Assembly (NCBI RefSeq): GCF_013369485.1
Contig: NZ_JABWEB010000010.1
Span: 62,001-126,000, forward strand
Reading direction: 5' to 3'
DNA length: 64,000 bases
Source: Massilia sp. BJB1822
GTDB lineage: Bacteria > Pseudomonadota > Gammaproteobacteria > Burkholderiales > Burkholderiaceae_D
Shown here in pieces: positions 8,159-16,964 of the stretch; position 1 is the stretch's first letter; the number at the start of each line of letters is the position of its first letter. The notes below the pieces were generated by a model. That model had not been told where the DNA came from. It saw only the letters and a list, made by a program, of their open reading frames with translations, and made no database searches. Made by a program: the position numbers and the translations under genes.

Positions 8159-8851
8159 ATGCGTATTTTACTTGCCGAAGATGACAGCGTGCTGGCCGAC
8201 GGCCTGACCCGTTCCCTGCGCCAGTCGGGCTATGCCATCGACTGCGTCAAAAACGGGCAGGAGGCCGACGCCGCCCTGTCCACCCAGGAATTCGACCTGC
8301 TGATCCTCGACCTGGGCTTGCCCAAGATGAGCGGGCTGGACGTGCTGCGCCGGCTGCGCGCCCGCGCCTCGCTGCTGCCGGTGCTGATCCTGACGGCGGC
8401 CGATTCGGTCGAGCAGCGCGTCAACGGCCTCGACCTGGGGGCCGACGATTATATGGCCAAACCCTTCGCCCTGTCGGAACTGGAGGCGCGCGTGCGCGCC
8501 CTGACCCGGCGCGGCCAGGGCGGCGGCTCGGCCATCGTGCGCCACGGCCCGCTGACCTATGACCAGGTCGGGCGCAGCGCCTATATCCACGAACAGATGC
8601 TGGAATTGTCGGCGCGCGAACTGGGCTTGCTGGAAATCCTTTTGGCGCGCAGCGGCCGCCTGGTGTCGAAGGAGCAGCTGGTCGACCATCTGTGCGAGTG
8701 GGGCGAGGAAGTCAGCAATAACGCCATCGAGGTGTATGTGCACCGGCTGCGCAAGAAGATCGAGGTGGGCGGCATCCGTATCGCCACCGTGCGCGGCCTC
8801 GGCTACTGCCTGGAAAAATTCAATCCGGGCACGGGGGCCGAGACCAAGTGA
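8159..8851 (+). CDS. OmpR/PhoB-type response regulator (TctD/QseB-like)
   Basis: The 230-residue protein has a receiver domain (acid pocket D8/D9, phospho-acceptor D51, T79, K101) followed by a winged-helix DNA-binding domain with ELSARELGLLEILL and the recognition region NNAIEVYVHRLRKKI. The ATG at 8159 is chosen over a GTG one codon earlier. Its stop overlaps the GTG start of the cognate kinase. The kinase's sensor type and the overlapping symporter genes suggest that it controls uptake of a small organic acid. Confidence 0.93.
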   Translation: MRILLAEDDSVLADGLTRSLRQSGYAIDCVKNGQEADAALSTQEFDLLILDLGLPKMSGLDVLRRLRARASLLPVLILTAADSVEQRVNGLDLGADDYMAKPFALSELEARVRALTRRGQGGGSAIVRHGPLTYDQVGRSAYIHEQMLELSARELGLLEILLARSGRLVSKEQLVDHLCEWGEEVSNNAIEVYVHRLRKKIEVGGIRIATVRGLGYCLEKFNPGTGAETK

Positions 8852-10386
8852 GTCCACGCGCGGCCGAGGCGGACGAGGAAGGCGCGGCCAGCCAGGCCGC
8901 CTGGGATTTGCCGTCGGCCGGCCACAGCAATGAAGTCCAGCACTCGCTGTTCGGCGAAATCCTGGACTGGATGCTGGCCCCGCTGCTACTGCTGTGGCCG
9001 ATGAGCATCGCCATCACCTATCTGGTGGCCAAGTCCATCGCCAACCAACCCTTCGACCATGCGCTGGAAGACAGCGTGACCGTGCTCAGCCAGCAAGTGC
9101 GCAGCGTCGACGGCGTGCCGGCGCCGCGGCTGCCGGGCGCGGCGCGCGACATCCTGCGCGCCGACGATATCGACAGCGTGTATTTCCAGATCGTGGGCGG
9201 CAATGGCATTGTGCTGGACGGCGACCGCGACCTGCCGCGCCCGCGCGAGGACGAGGAAGACGTGCGCGCCGGCGCCGTCCACTTCCGCAACGAGACCCTG
9301 CACGGCACGCCCATCCGCATCGCCTATGCCTATGTGAACCTGGGCGCGCCCGGCCAGGTGCCGGCACCACAGTTGGCCCTGGTGCAGGTGGCCGAGACGC
9401 TGGAAAAGCGCGCCAAGCTGGCCAACGAAATCATCAAGGGCGTGATCCTGCCCCAGTTCATCATCCTGCCCGTGGTGCTGGCCCTGGTCTGGTTCGCGCT
9501 CTCGCGCGGCCTGTCGCCGCTGGCCGAATTGCAGGAACGCATACGCGCGCGCCGCTCGGACGACCTGAGCCCGATCGAACCGAACCAGGTGCCGGAGGAA
9601 ATCACACCCCTGGTCACCTCGCTCAATGAGATGCTGGCGCGGCTGGCGCAATCGATGGAGATGCAAAAACGCTTCATCGCCGACGCCGCCCACCAGATGA
9701 AAACGCCGCTGGCCGGCATGCGCACCCAGTCCGAGCTGGCGCTGCGCCAGACCGACCAGCAGGAAATCCACCGTTCGCTGGAACAGCTGGCCAAGAGTTC
9801 GGAAGCGGCCACGCGCCTGGTCAACCAGCTGCTGGCCCTGGCGCGCGCCGAGCACCAGCCGCAGGCCGGCGCGGTGCATGTGGCGGTCGAGCTGGGCGAG
9901 CTGGCGCGCAGCACGGTGCACGACTGGGTGCAGGCGTCCTTCAATTACCGCATCGACCTCGGCTTTGAAGGGCCGGCCGAGGAAGTGCGCATCCAGGGCA
10001 ATTCCCTGATGCTGCGCGAAATGCTGTCCAACCTGATCGACAATGCGCTGCGCTACACGCCGGCCGGCGGCAGCGTCACGGTGCGCGTGCGCAGCGACGC
10101 CGCCCAGGCCATGCTGGAAGTCGAGGATACCGGTCCCGGCATCCCGGCCGCCGAACGGCCGCATATTTTCGAACGCTTTTACCGCATCCTCGGCAGCAAT
10201 ATGCCGGGCAGCGGCCTGGGCCTGGCCATCGTGCGCGAGATCGCCCAGCAGCACGCGGCCGAAGTCGATATCTTTGCCAACCCGCGCGCCGGCAATCCCA
10301 AGCTGCCCGGCAGCCTGTTCCGCGTCAGCTTCCCGCTGCTGGCGCCGCCCGCCCCGCTTGCGGAGGAAGACCCTTACTATGGATGA
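8848..10386 (+). CDS. Sensor histidine kinase with 2CSK_N-type sensor region
   Basis: The 512-residue inner-membrane kinase has a membrane segment at about 43-62, a periplasmic region of about 130 residues resembling the 2CSK_N domain of TctE-like kinases, a second span at about 198-218, a HAMP-like linker, the H-box FIADAAHQMKTPLAG with phospho-acceptor H282, and ATPase motifs NLIDNALRYTP, DTGPGIP and GSGLGLAIV. The start is GTG, overlapping the regulator's stop (GTGA). Its 3' end overlaps the DUF4212 gene by 8 bases, linking sensing to the transporter. Ligand is not determined; tricarboxylates or acetate are family-based guesses. Confidence 0.92.
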   Translation: MSPRAAEADEEGAASQAAWDLPSAGHSNEVQHSLFGEILDWMLAPLLLLWPMSIAITYLVAKSIANQPFDHALEDSVTVLSQQVRSVDGVPAPRLPGAARDILRADDIDSVYFQIVGGNGIVLDGDRDLPRPREDEEDVRAGAVHFRNETLHGTPIRIAYAYVNLGAPGQVPAPQLALVQVAETLEKRAKLANEIIKGVILPQFIILPVVLALVWFALSRGLSPLAELQERIRARRSDDLSPIEPNQVPEEITPLVTSLNEMLARLAQSMEMQKRFIADAAHQMKTPLAGMRTQSELALRQTDQQEIHRSLEQLAKSSEAATRLVNQLLALARAEHQPQAGAVHVAVELGELARSTVHDWVQASFNYRIDLGFEGPAEEVRIQGNSLMLREMLSNLIDNALRYTPAGGSVTVRVRSDAAQAMLEVEDTGPGIPAAERPHIFERFYRILGSNMPGSGLGLAIVREIAQQHAAEVDIFANPRAGNPKLPGSLFRVSFPLLAPPAPLAEEDPYYG

Positions 10387-10651
10387 CACGCCGCGCGCGC
10401 GCCACTGGCGCCAGACCCGCCGCCTGACCGCCGCGCTCTTGCTGGCCTGGCTGCTGACCGGTTTCTGCGCCGTCTTCTTCGCGCGCGAGCTGAGCGGGCT
10501 GACGCTTTTCGGCTGGCCGCTCTCCTTCTATATGGCGGCCCAGGGCGCGTCGCTGGTCTACCTGGCCATCATCGCCCTGTATACCTGGCGCATGCGCCGC
10601 CTCGACCGCCAGTATGCGGCGCAGGTGCAAGCCCTGGAGCAGGCCCGATGA
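10379..10651 (+). CDS. DUF4212 small subunit of a sodium:solute symporter
   Basis: This 90-residue protein has two hydrophobic segments (about 17-38 and 47-70), the family's FGWPLSFYMAAQGA motif between them and a basic, helical C-terminus. DUF4212 proteins are nearly always encoded directly before a VC_2705-type symporter, as here, where the genes overlap by four bases (ATGA). It also overlaps the kinase gene. Its role as accessory subunit is inferred from conserved pairing. Confidence 0.88.
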   Translation: MDDTPRARHWRQTRRLTAALLLAWLLTGFCAVFFARELSGLTLFGWPLSFYMAAQGASLVYLAIIALYTWRMRRLDRQYAAQVQALEQAR

Positions 10652-12708
10652 GCCAGCCGCGCAGCTATTTCCAGCGCATCACCCATTACTACGCGGTATT
10701 CACGCTGTGCTTCGCCGGTTTCCTGGTGGCCCTGGCCGTGCTGGAAAAAGAAGGCATGCCGCGCGTGTGGATCGGTTATCTCTTCATGGTCGCCACCATC
10801 GTGCTGTATGCGCTGATCGGCGTGGTCAGCCGTACCTCCAAGGTGACGGAATACTATGTGGCGGGGCGGCGCGTGCCGGCCCTGTACAACGGCATGGCGA
10901 CGGCGGCCGACTGGATTTCGGCGGCCAGCTTCATCAGCCTGGCGGGCGGGCTGTACCACTATGGCTTCGACGGCCTGGCCTATATCATGGGCTGGACCGG
11001 CGGTTATTGCCTGGTGGCGCTGCTGATCGCACCGTATCTGCGCAAATTCGGCCAGTACACGATTCCCGACTTCCTGGCGGCACGCTACGGCGACGCCGAC
11101 AACGGCCGCCTGGTGCGCATGCTCGGCGTGGCGGCCACCATCATGGTGTCCTTCATCTATGTGGTGGCGCAGATTTACGCCGTGGGGCTGATTGCCTCGC
11201 GCTTCACCGGCGTCGACTTCTCGGTCGGCATCTTCCTCGGCCTGGCCAGCATCCTGGTCTGTTCCTTCCTGGGCGGCATGCGCGCCATCACCTGGACCCA
11301 GGTGGCGCAGTACATCATCATCCTGGTGGCCTTCCTAATTCCCGTGATGTGGATGTCGGCCAAGCATGGCGGCAATCCGGTGCCGCTGGTGGCCTACGGC
11401 AAGCTGCTGCCGGAAATCAGCGCGCGCGAAGCGGTGCTGAAGGACGACAGCAAGGAGCGCGAGGTGCGCGCCATCTTCGCCCAGCGCGCCGAGGAGTACG
11501 AGCAGCGCCTGCGCGCCCTGCCCGCCTCCTGGGAAGCGGGCCGCCAGGAGGCCCAGCGCCAGCTCGACAGCGTGAAGCAGCGCAATGCCTCGCTGGCCGA
11601 GGTGCGCAATGCCGAGCGCGCGCTGATCTCCTATCCCAAAAATGCGGACGAGGCCGCCACCGCCTGGACCGCGGCGCGCGACTACAACCGCGCCCGCGCC
11701 CGTCCGTTCGCACCGCATGCCCAGCCCTTCCCCGGCGCCGACCGCGAGCAGTCGGACATCAAGCGCAATAACTTCCTGGCCCTGGCCTTCTGCCTGATGC
11801 TGGGCACGGCCGCGCTGCCGCACATCCTGATGCGTTCCTACACCACGCCCTCGGTGCACGAGGCGCGCCAGTCGGTGTTCTGGACCCTGTTCTTCATCCT
11901 GCTGATTTACCTGGCGATTCCGGCGCTGGCGGTGCTGGTCAAATACGATATCTATCACGCCCTGGTCGGCACCGAATTCTCGCGCCTGCCGACCTGGATT
12001 TCCTACTGGGCCAATGTGGACAAGCTGCATCCCCTGGTCAGCATCACCGACATCAACCGCGACGGCATCGTGCAGCTGGCCGAAATCGCCATCGACGCCG
12101 ACGTGCTGGTGCTGGCCACGCCGGAAATCGCCGGCCTGCCCTATGTGATCTCGGGGCTGGTGGCGGCGGGCGGGCTGGCGGCCGCCCTCTCCACCGCCGA
12201 CGGCCTGCTGCTGGCGATCTCGAATGCGCTGTCGCACGATATCTATTACAAGATCGTCGATCCCAACGCCTCGACCCAGAAGCGGGTGACGATTTCCAAG
12301 CTGCTGCTGCTGGCCGTGGCCTTCATCGCGGCCTATGCCGCCTCCACCAAGCCGGGCGACATCCTGTCCCTGGTCGGCGCCGCCTTCTCGCTGGCCGCCT
12401 CCACCCTGTTCCCGGTGCTGGTGCTGGGCGTGTTCTGGCCGCGCGCCAACCGCGCCGGGGCGGTGGCGGCCATGGTGGGCGGCCTGGGCGTGTGTATCTA
12501 TTACATGCTGCGCACCCATCCGGTGCTGGGCGAAGGCGCGGCCGGCCAGTGGTTCCATATCGCGCCGATCTCGGCCGGCATCTTCGGCGTGCCGGCCGGC
12601 ATGCTGGTGCTGGTCGTGGTCAGCCTGCTGACGCCGCCGCCCGGCCGGCGCAGTCTGTCGCTGCTGGCCCATGTGCGCGCCCCGGACGAGGCCGCACCGC
12701 CGCATTAG
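10648..12708 (+). CDS. Sodium:solute symporter, VC_2705 / ActP-like
   Basis: The 686-residue inner-membrane transporter belongs to the solute:sodium symporter superfamily: VAGRRVPALYNGMATAADWI, FISLAGG, FLGGMRAITWTQVAQYII and LSTADGLLLAISNALSHD are visible. Between the helix ending near residue 235 and the one starting near 372 there is a soluble insert of about 130 residues rich in Glu, Arg and Ala and probably helical, much larger than in short SSS transporters such as PutP. With DUF4212 and the two-component system it forms one overlapping four-gene unit. The substrate is probably acetate or another short organic acid, by family analogy only. Confidence 0.9.
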   Translation: MSQPRSYFQRITHYYAVFTLCFAGFLVALAVLEKEGMPRVWIGYLFMVATIVLYALIGVVSRTSKVTEYYVAGRRVPALYNGMATAADWISAASFISLAGGLYHYGFDGLAYIMGWTGGYCLVALLIAPYLRKFGQYTIPDFLAARYGDADNGRLVRMLGVAATIMVSFIYVVAQIYAVGLIASRFTGVDFSVGIFLGLASILVCSFLGGMRAITWTQVAQYIIILVAFLIPVMWMSAKHGGNPVPLVAYGKLLPEISAREAVLKDDSKEREVRAIFAQRAEEYEQRLRALPASWEAGRQEAQRQLDSVKQRNASLAEVRNAERALISYPKNADEAATAWTAARDYNRARARPFAPHAQPFPGADREQSDIKRNNFLALAFCLMLGTAALPHILMRSYTTPSVHEARQSVFWTLFFILLIYLAIPALAVLVKYDIYHALVGTEFSRLPTWISYWANVDKLHPLVSITDINRDGIVQLAEIAIDADVLVLATPEIAGLPYVISGLVAAGGLAAALSTADGLLLAISNALSHDIYYKIVDPNASTQKRVTISKLLLLAVAFIAAYAASTKPGDILSLVGAAFSLAASTLFPVLVLGVFWPRANRAGAVAAMVGGLGVCIYYMLRTHPVLGEGAAGQWFHIAPISAGIFGVPAGMLVLVVVSLLTPPPGRRSLSLLAHVRAPDEAAPPH

Positions 12709-12801
12709 AAGCCAGCCACCATTGCCAAAGCAGCAAGGGAGTGATACTGTTGGGAAATTATCTATTCACCAACACTATCAATTCTCACTTCCTGAGCCGC
12801 C

Positions 12802-14856
12802 ATGAGAACCCGTTCCTTGCCGCTGCTGAGTACTCTTTGCCTCATGGGCCTGAGCGGGCCCACCGCCGCCGCGCCGGAAACGCCCACGCAGCGCCCGTCC
12901 ATCCCCATCGAGGATTTCTTTGAGACCCCGGAACTGAGCGCGGCCGTCCTGTCGCCCGACGGCCAATTCCTGGCCGCGAAGAGCAGCGACGAGAAGGGCA
13001 AGACGCGGCTGGTGGTGCTGGACCTGGACAAGCAGAAAGTCCAGGTCGCGGCCCAATTCCCGCAAGACAGCATCGGCTACTTCCAATGGATTAACAATGA
13101 GCGACTGCTATTCGATCTGCAAAGTTCGACCGTGCTGGCCCACGAGCCCTTGCCCGGCCTATTCGCGGTAGACCGCGATGGCGGAAAACCGCGCCAGTTG
13201 GTCAACCGCTACTGGAACGGCCTGCAGGAGCAGCCCCGACTGCTGCCCTGGAATCACTTCATGATGGCGCAAGCCCCCAGCATGCAGTCGGAATATGTGT
13301 ATGTGCTGCGGTATAAGGTGGAACTCGCCGGCGCGGGCGAACGCCTATATACCGACCTGTGGCGCGTGAACACGCTGACCGGCGACAAACAGTACGTGCC
13401 GGGGCCGCCCGATGCCAGCCAATGGTGGCTCGACACCGAAGGCGAACCAGGCCTGAGCATGAGCAGCGATAACAGCCATTACCGGCTCCAGGTGCGCGGC
13501 GCCGACAAGACAAGCTGGCGTGAGCTCGGCTCTTATCCTCTGCTGAACAGCGCCGAAAACAGCATGACTCCGTTGGCCCTGAGCGCCGACGGCAAGCTCT
13601 ACGTTCGCAGCGCCGGCGGCGGCGATTTCGACGCCGTGCACACACTGGACATGCGGACCGGGAAGGTCAGCGACAAGCCCTTGATTGCCGTGGAAGGCTA
13701 TGATTTCAACGGCGATTTGCTGTTCAGGAAAAACCAGCTACTCGGCATGCACTATGTCAGCGATGCCATGGGTACGTTGTGGCTGGACCCGGCCATGAAG
13801 GCCTTGCAGGCCGAGATCGACGCCCAACTGCCGGACACGGTCAACGTGCTGAGCCCAGCTGCCAGCCCGGCGGCGGCCAACCTGCTGGTCCAGAGCTATT
13901 CCGACCGTCAGCCTACCCGCAGCTATGTCTACCATCTGCCCAGCAAGCGGCTGCGCCTGGTCGGCTCCTCTCACAGCCGCATCAAACCGGAGCAGATGGC
14001 CTACCAGCAAGTCCTGCGCTATCCGGCACGCGACGGTATGAGCATTCCAGCGCTGCTGACCCTGCCGCCCAATGCCGCCGGCCGCAAACTGCCCCTGATC
14101 GTCATGGTCCATGCCGGGCCGCATCAGCGCGGCGGCGAGTGGGGCTGGAGCCCGGAAACGCAATTCCTGGCCTCGCGCGGCTACGCGGTGCTGGAGCCGG
14201 AATTTCGCGGCAGCAGCGGCTTCGGCCAGCGCCACCTGCGCGCCGGCCTGAAGCAGTGGGGCCTGGCCATGCAAGATGATCTGGCCGACGGCGCACGCTG
14301 GGCCATCGCCCAAGGCTATGCCGATCCGCAGCGCATCTGCCTGCTGGGCAGCGCCTACGGCGGCTATGCGACGCTGATGGGCTTGATCAAGGACCCTGCG
14401 TTGTTCCGCTGCGGCATCAGCCGCGACGGCTACACGGATTTCAAGCTGATGTATGACGATAGGCAGAAGATGCGCTCCCCCACCACCGCCTCCTGGACCC
14501 GCTATGGCATGCCGCAGACCATCGGCGAGCTGGATAAGGATGCGGAGCGCCTGCACGCCACTTCCCCGCTGGCGCAGGCGGCGCGCCTGAAACAGCCGCT
14601 GCTGATGGCCTATGGCGTGACGAACGAGTATGTCGGCCTCGCCCACGGCGAGCGCCTGCGCGACGCCGTCCAGGCCGGCAACCCGCATGTCGAACTCATC
14701 ATCTATCCTGGCGATGAGCGCGGCACGCAAGCCCAGCGCATCGATTTCTGGCGCCGCGCCGAACAATTCCTGGCGCGCCAGCTCGGCCCCGCGCCCACCG
14801 TTTCACCCGCATCCCCGCAGCCCAGCGCTGCCCCGATACAGAAGGCCTTACCTTGA
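12802..14856 (+). CDS. S9 peptidase-family protein with the catalytic triad replaced (probable pseudoenzyme)
   Basis: The 684-residue protein has a signal peptide (MRTRSLPLLSTLCLMGLSG), a beta-propeller-like region (about 35-400) and a C-terminal alpha/beta-hydrolase domain. It aligns along its full length with the two genes that follow, but all three catalytic positions differ: the nucleophile motif GASYGG has become GSAYGG, placing Ala518 where its neighbours have Ser; the acid is Asn608 instead of Asp; and the histidine of EEGHGW is Arg640 in GDERGT. The oxyanion-side HGGPWVRG is HAGPHQRG. The frame is intact and overlaps the next gene by four bases, so it looks maintained. A shifted use of Ser517 cannot be fully excluded. 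Confidence 0.9.
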   Translation: MRTRSLPLLSTLCLMGLSGPTAAAPETPTQRPSIPIEDFFETPELSAAVLSPDGQFLAAKSSDEKGKTRLVVLDLDKQKVQVAAQFPQDSIGYFQWINNERLLFDLQSSTVLAHEPLPGLFAVDRDGGKPRQLVNRYWNGLQEQPRLLPWNHFMMAQAPSMQSEYVYVLRYKVELAGAGERLYTDLWRVNTLTGDKQYVPGPPDASQWWLDTEGEPGLSMSSDNSHYRLQVRGADKTSWRELGSYPLLNSAENSMTPLALSADGKLYVRSAGGGDFDAVHTLDMRTGKVSDKPLIAVEGYDFNGDLLFRKNQLLGMHYVSDAMGTLWLDPAMKALQAEIDAQLPDTVNVLSPAASPAAANLLVQSYSDRQPTRSYVYHLPSKRLRLVGSSHSRIKPEQMAYQQVLRYPARDGMSIPALLTLPPNAAGRKLPLIVMVHAGPHQRGGEWGWSPETQFLASRGYAVLEPEFRGSSGFGQRHLRAGLKQWGLAMQDDLADGARWAIAQGYADPQRICLLGSAYGGYATLMGLIKDPALFRCGISRDGYTDFKLMYDDRQKMRSPTTASWTRYGMPQTIGELDKDAERLHATSPLAQAARLKQPLLMAYGVTNEYVGLAHGERLRDAVQAGNPHVELIIYPGDERGTQAQRIDFWRRAEQFLARQLGPAPTVSPASPQPSAAPIQKALP

Positions 14857-16862
14857 AACTTTCCTCCCTCCTGCTGGCCGTCTGCCTGGGCATCGGTCTG
14901 GCGGCGCCAGCCGCCAGCCAAGCCGCCGCCCCGGTGCCGCTGGCCGCCTTCTTCGACAACGCCGACTTCGGCGAAGCCGTGCTCTCGCCCAGCGGCAAAT
15001 TCCTGGCGGCCAAGGTGGGCGGCGCCGACCGGCGCGAAGGGCTCGCCGTGGTCGATCTGAGCCAGATCTCGGTGCAGGTGGTGGCCCGCTTCGCCGACGT
15101 CGATGTCGATCATGTGCAGTGGGTCAATGAGGACAGGCTGCTGTTCGACACCATCGACAAGCGCAGCGGCGAGGGCTACCGCCGCTTCGCGCCCGGCCTG
15201 TTCGCGGTCGACCGCGACGGCAAGAATTTCCGCCAGCTGGTCAACCGCAACGCCAGCTTCGTCCAGCCCTCCAGCGCGGCGCGCCTGCTGCCCTGGCATA
15301 CGTTCATGATGGAACAACGCGGCGCGCAGAATTCCGACTACGTCTATGTGCGCAGCCAGAAAATGGATGGCCCGGGCGAACTGCGCTACGAGGAATTGCT
15401 GCGCCTGAATACGCGCAACGGCCATGTGACCTCCTTCGGCCGGCCAGCCGATACGCGCGGCTGGATGCTGGACGATAAGGGCGAACCGCGCCTGACCTGG
15501 GGCCACGAAAAAGGCGTCCAGACCATTTATCTGCGCGAACAGGACGGCGAGAAAGGCAGTTGGCGCAAGCTGGCTTCCTTCAATGCCTATGGCGTGGCCA
15601 AACAGGGCTTCGATCCGCTCGCCTTCGGCCCGGACGGCACTCTGTATGTGGTCAGCTACCATGCCGGGAACGACAAGAAGGCGGTGCATACCCTGGACCT
15701 GGCCACTGGCCAGGTCAGCGCCAAACCCCTGATCCAGCTGGACGGCTTCGATTTTTCCGGCCACCTGATTTTCGGGCGCGGCAAGCTGCTCGGCATCCGC
15801 TATGTGCGCGAAGCGCGCGACACGCTTTGGCTGGACCCGGACATGAAGCAGATGCAGGCCGAGATCGACGCCAAGCTGCCGAACACGGTCAATCTGCTGA
15901 CCGTGCCGAGCCGTCCGGAAACGCCGAATGTGCTGGTGCGCGCCTATTCCGACCGCCAGCCCACCGTGACCCTGATCTATAACAGCGAGAGCAAGACCTT
16001 CAACAAGGTCGGCGACAGCCGCCCCCAGATCCGCGCTTCCGAGATGGCGGGCCAGCGCTTCCTGCGCTACAAGGCGCGCGACGGCCTGGAGATTCCCGCC
16101 CTCTTGACCCTGCCCAATGACAAGGAAGGCCAGAAACTGCCGCTGGTGGTGCTGGTGCACGGCGGCCCCTGGGTACGCGGCAGCAGCTGGGGCTGGGATG
16201 CCGACGCCCAGTTCCTCGCCTCGCGCGGCTATGCCGTGCTGGAACCGGAATTCCGCGGCAGCACCGGCTTTGGCGGGCGCCATCTGCAGGCCGGCTTCAA
16301 GCAATGGGGCTTGAAGATGCAGGACGATATCGCCGACGGCGCCAAGTGGGCCATCGCCGAGGGCGTGGCTGATGCGCAGCGCATCTGCATCGCCGGCGCC
16401 AGCTATGGCGGCTATGCCACGCTGATGGGTCTGGCGCGCAATCCCGAGCTGTTCAAATGCGGCGTCAACTGGGTCGGCGTCACCGACATCCAGCTGATGT
16501 ACAGCGGCCACTGGAGCGCCATTTCCGACCTGTCGGAACAATGGAAGGAATACGGCATGCCGCAGCTGATCGGCGATCCGGAAAAAGACGCGGAGCAGTT
16601 GAAAGCCACCTCGCCGCTGCTGCTGGCCGCGCGCATCCGCCAGCCCCTGCTGCTAGCCTATGGCGGCGCCGACCAGCGTGTGCCGATCTACCACGGCACC
16701 AAGTTCCGCGACGCGGTGAAAGCACATAACAAGGATGTCGAGTGGGTCGAATACGCGGAAGAAGGCCATGGCTGGACCTTGCCGAAAAACCGCATCGACT
16801 TCTGGGGCCGGGTCGAGAAATTCCTCGACCGGAATATCGGCGCGGGGGCGGAGAAAAAATAA
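14853..16862 (+). CDS. S9 family peptidase (prolyl oligopeptidase family), secreted
   Basis: The 669-residue protein has a signal peptide ending near ASQAAA, a propeller-like domain and an alpha/beta-hydrolase domain with an intact triad: Ser517 in GASYGGYA, Asp607 in GGADQRVP and His639 in EEGHGW. Family members hydrolyse short peptides or dipeptides from the N-terminus, so a periplasmic or outer-surface peptidase is likely. The start is TTG, overlapping the previous stop (TTGA), with AGAAGG just upstream. The C-terminal 200 residues are nearly identical to the next gene. Specificity is unknown. Confidence 0.92.
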   Translation: MKLSSLLLAVCLGIGLAAPAASQAAAPVPLAAFFDNADFGEAVLSPSGKFLAAKVGGADRREGLAVVDLSQISVQVVARFADVDVDHVQWVNEDRLLFDTIDKRSGEGYRRFAPGLFAVDRDGKNFRQLVNRNASFVQPSSAARLLPWHTFMMEQRGAQNSDYVYVRSQKMDGPGELRYEELLRLNTRNGHVTSFGRPADTRGWMLDDKGEPRLTWGHEKGVQTIYLREQDGEKGSWRKLASFNAYGVAKQGFDPLAFGPDGTLYVVSYHAGNDKKAVHTLDLATGQVSAKPLIQLDGFDFSGHLIFGRGKLLGIRYVREARDTLWLDPDMKQMQAEIDAKLPNTVNLLTVPSRPETPNVLVRAYSDRQPTVTLIYNSESKTFNKVGDSRPQIRASEMAGQRFLRYKARDGLEIPALLTLPNDKEGQKLPLVVLVHGGPWVRGSSWGWDADAQFLASRGYAVLEPEFRGSTGFGGRHLQAGFKQWGLKMQDDIADGAKWAIAEGVADAQRICIAGASYGGYATLMGLARNPELFKCGVNWVGVTDIQLMYSGHWSAISDLSEQWKEYGMPQLIGDPEKDAEQLKATSPLLLAARIRQPLLLAYGGADQRVPIYHGTKFRDAVKAHNKDVEWVEYAEEGHGWTLPKNRIDFWGRVEKFLDRNIGAGAEKK

Positions 16863-16964
16863 GCGCCTCTCATCGAAAAATAGTTACAGATAATTACAAA
16901 ATTTACAACTTACGCGATATGATGGCAGGGTTATTTAAAAATCAACCAAACCCTCCTTCCATTT

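Noticed and set aside
14703-16541. A 612-codon minus-strand frame opposite the second S9 peptidase
   Set aside because: It is the reverse frame of a strongly third-position-GC gene, with no motif, ribosome site or family resemblance. The same reasoning rejects similar frames at 6773-8089, 8986-10389, 31376-32551 and 40597-42045.
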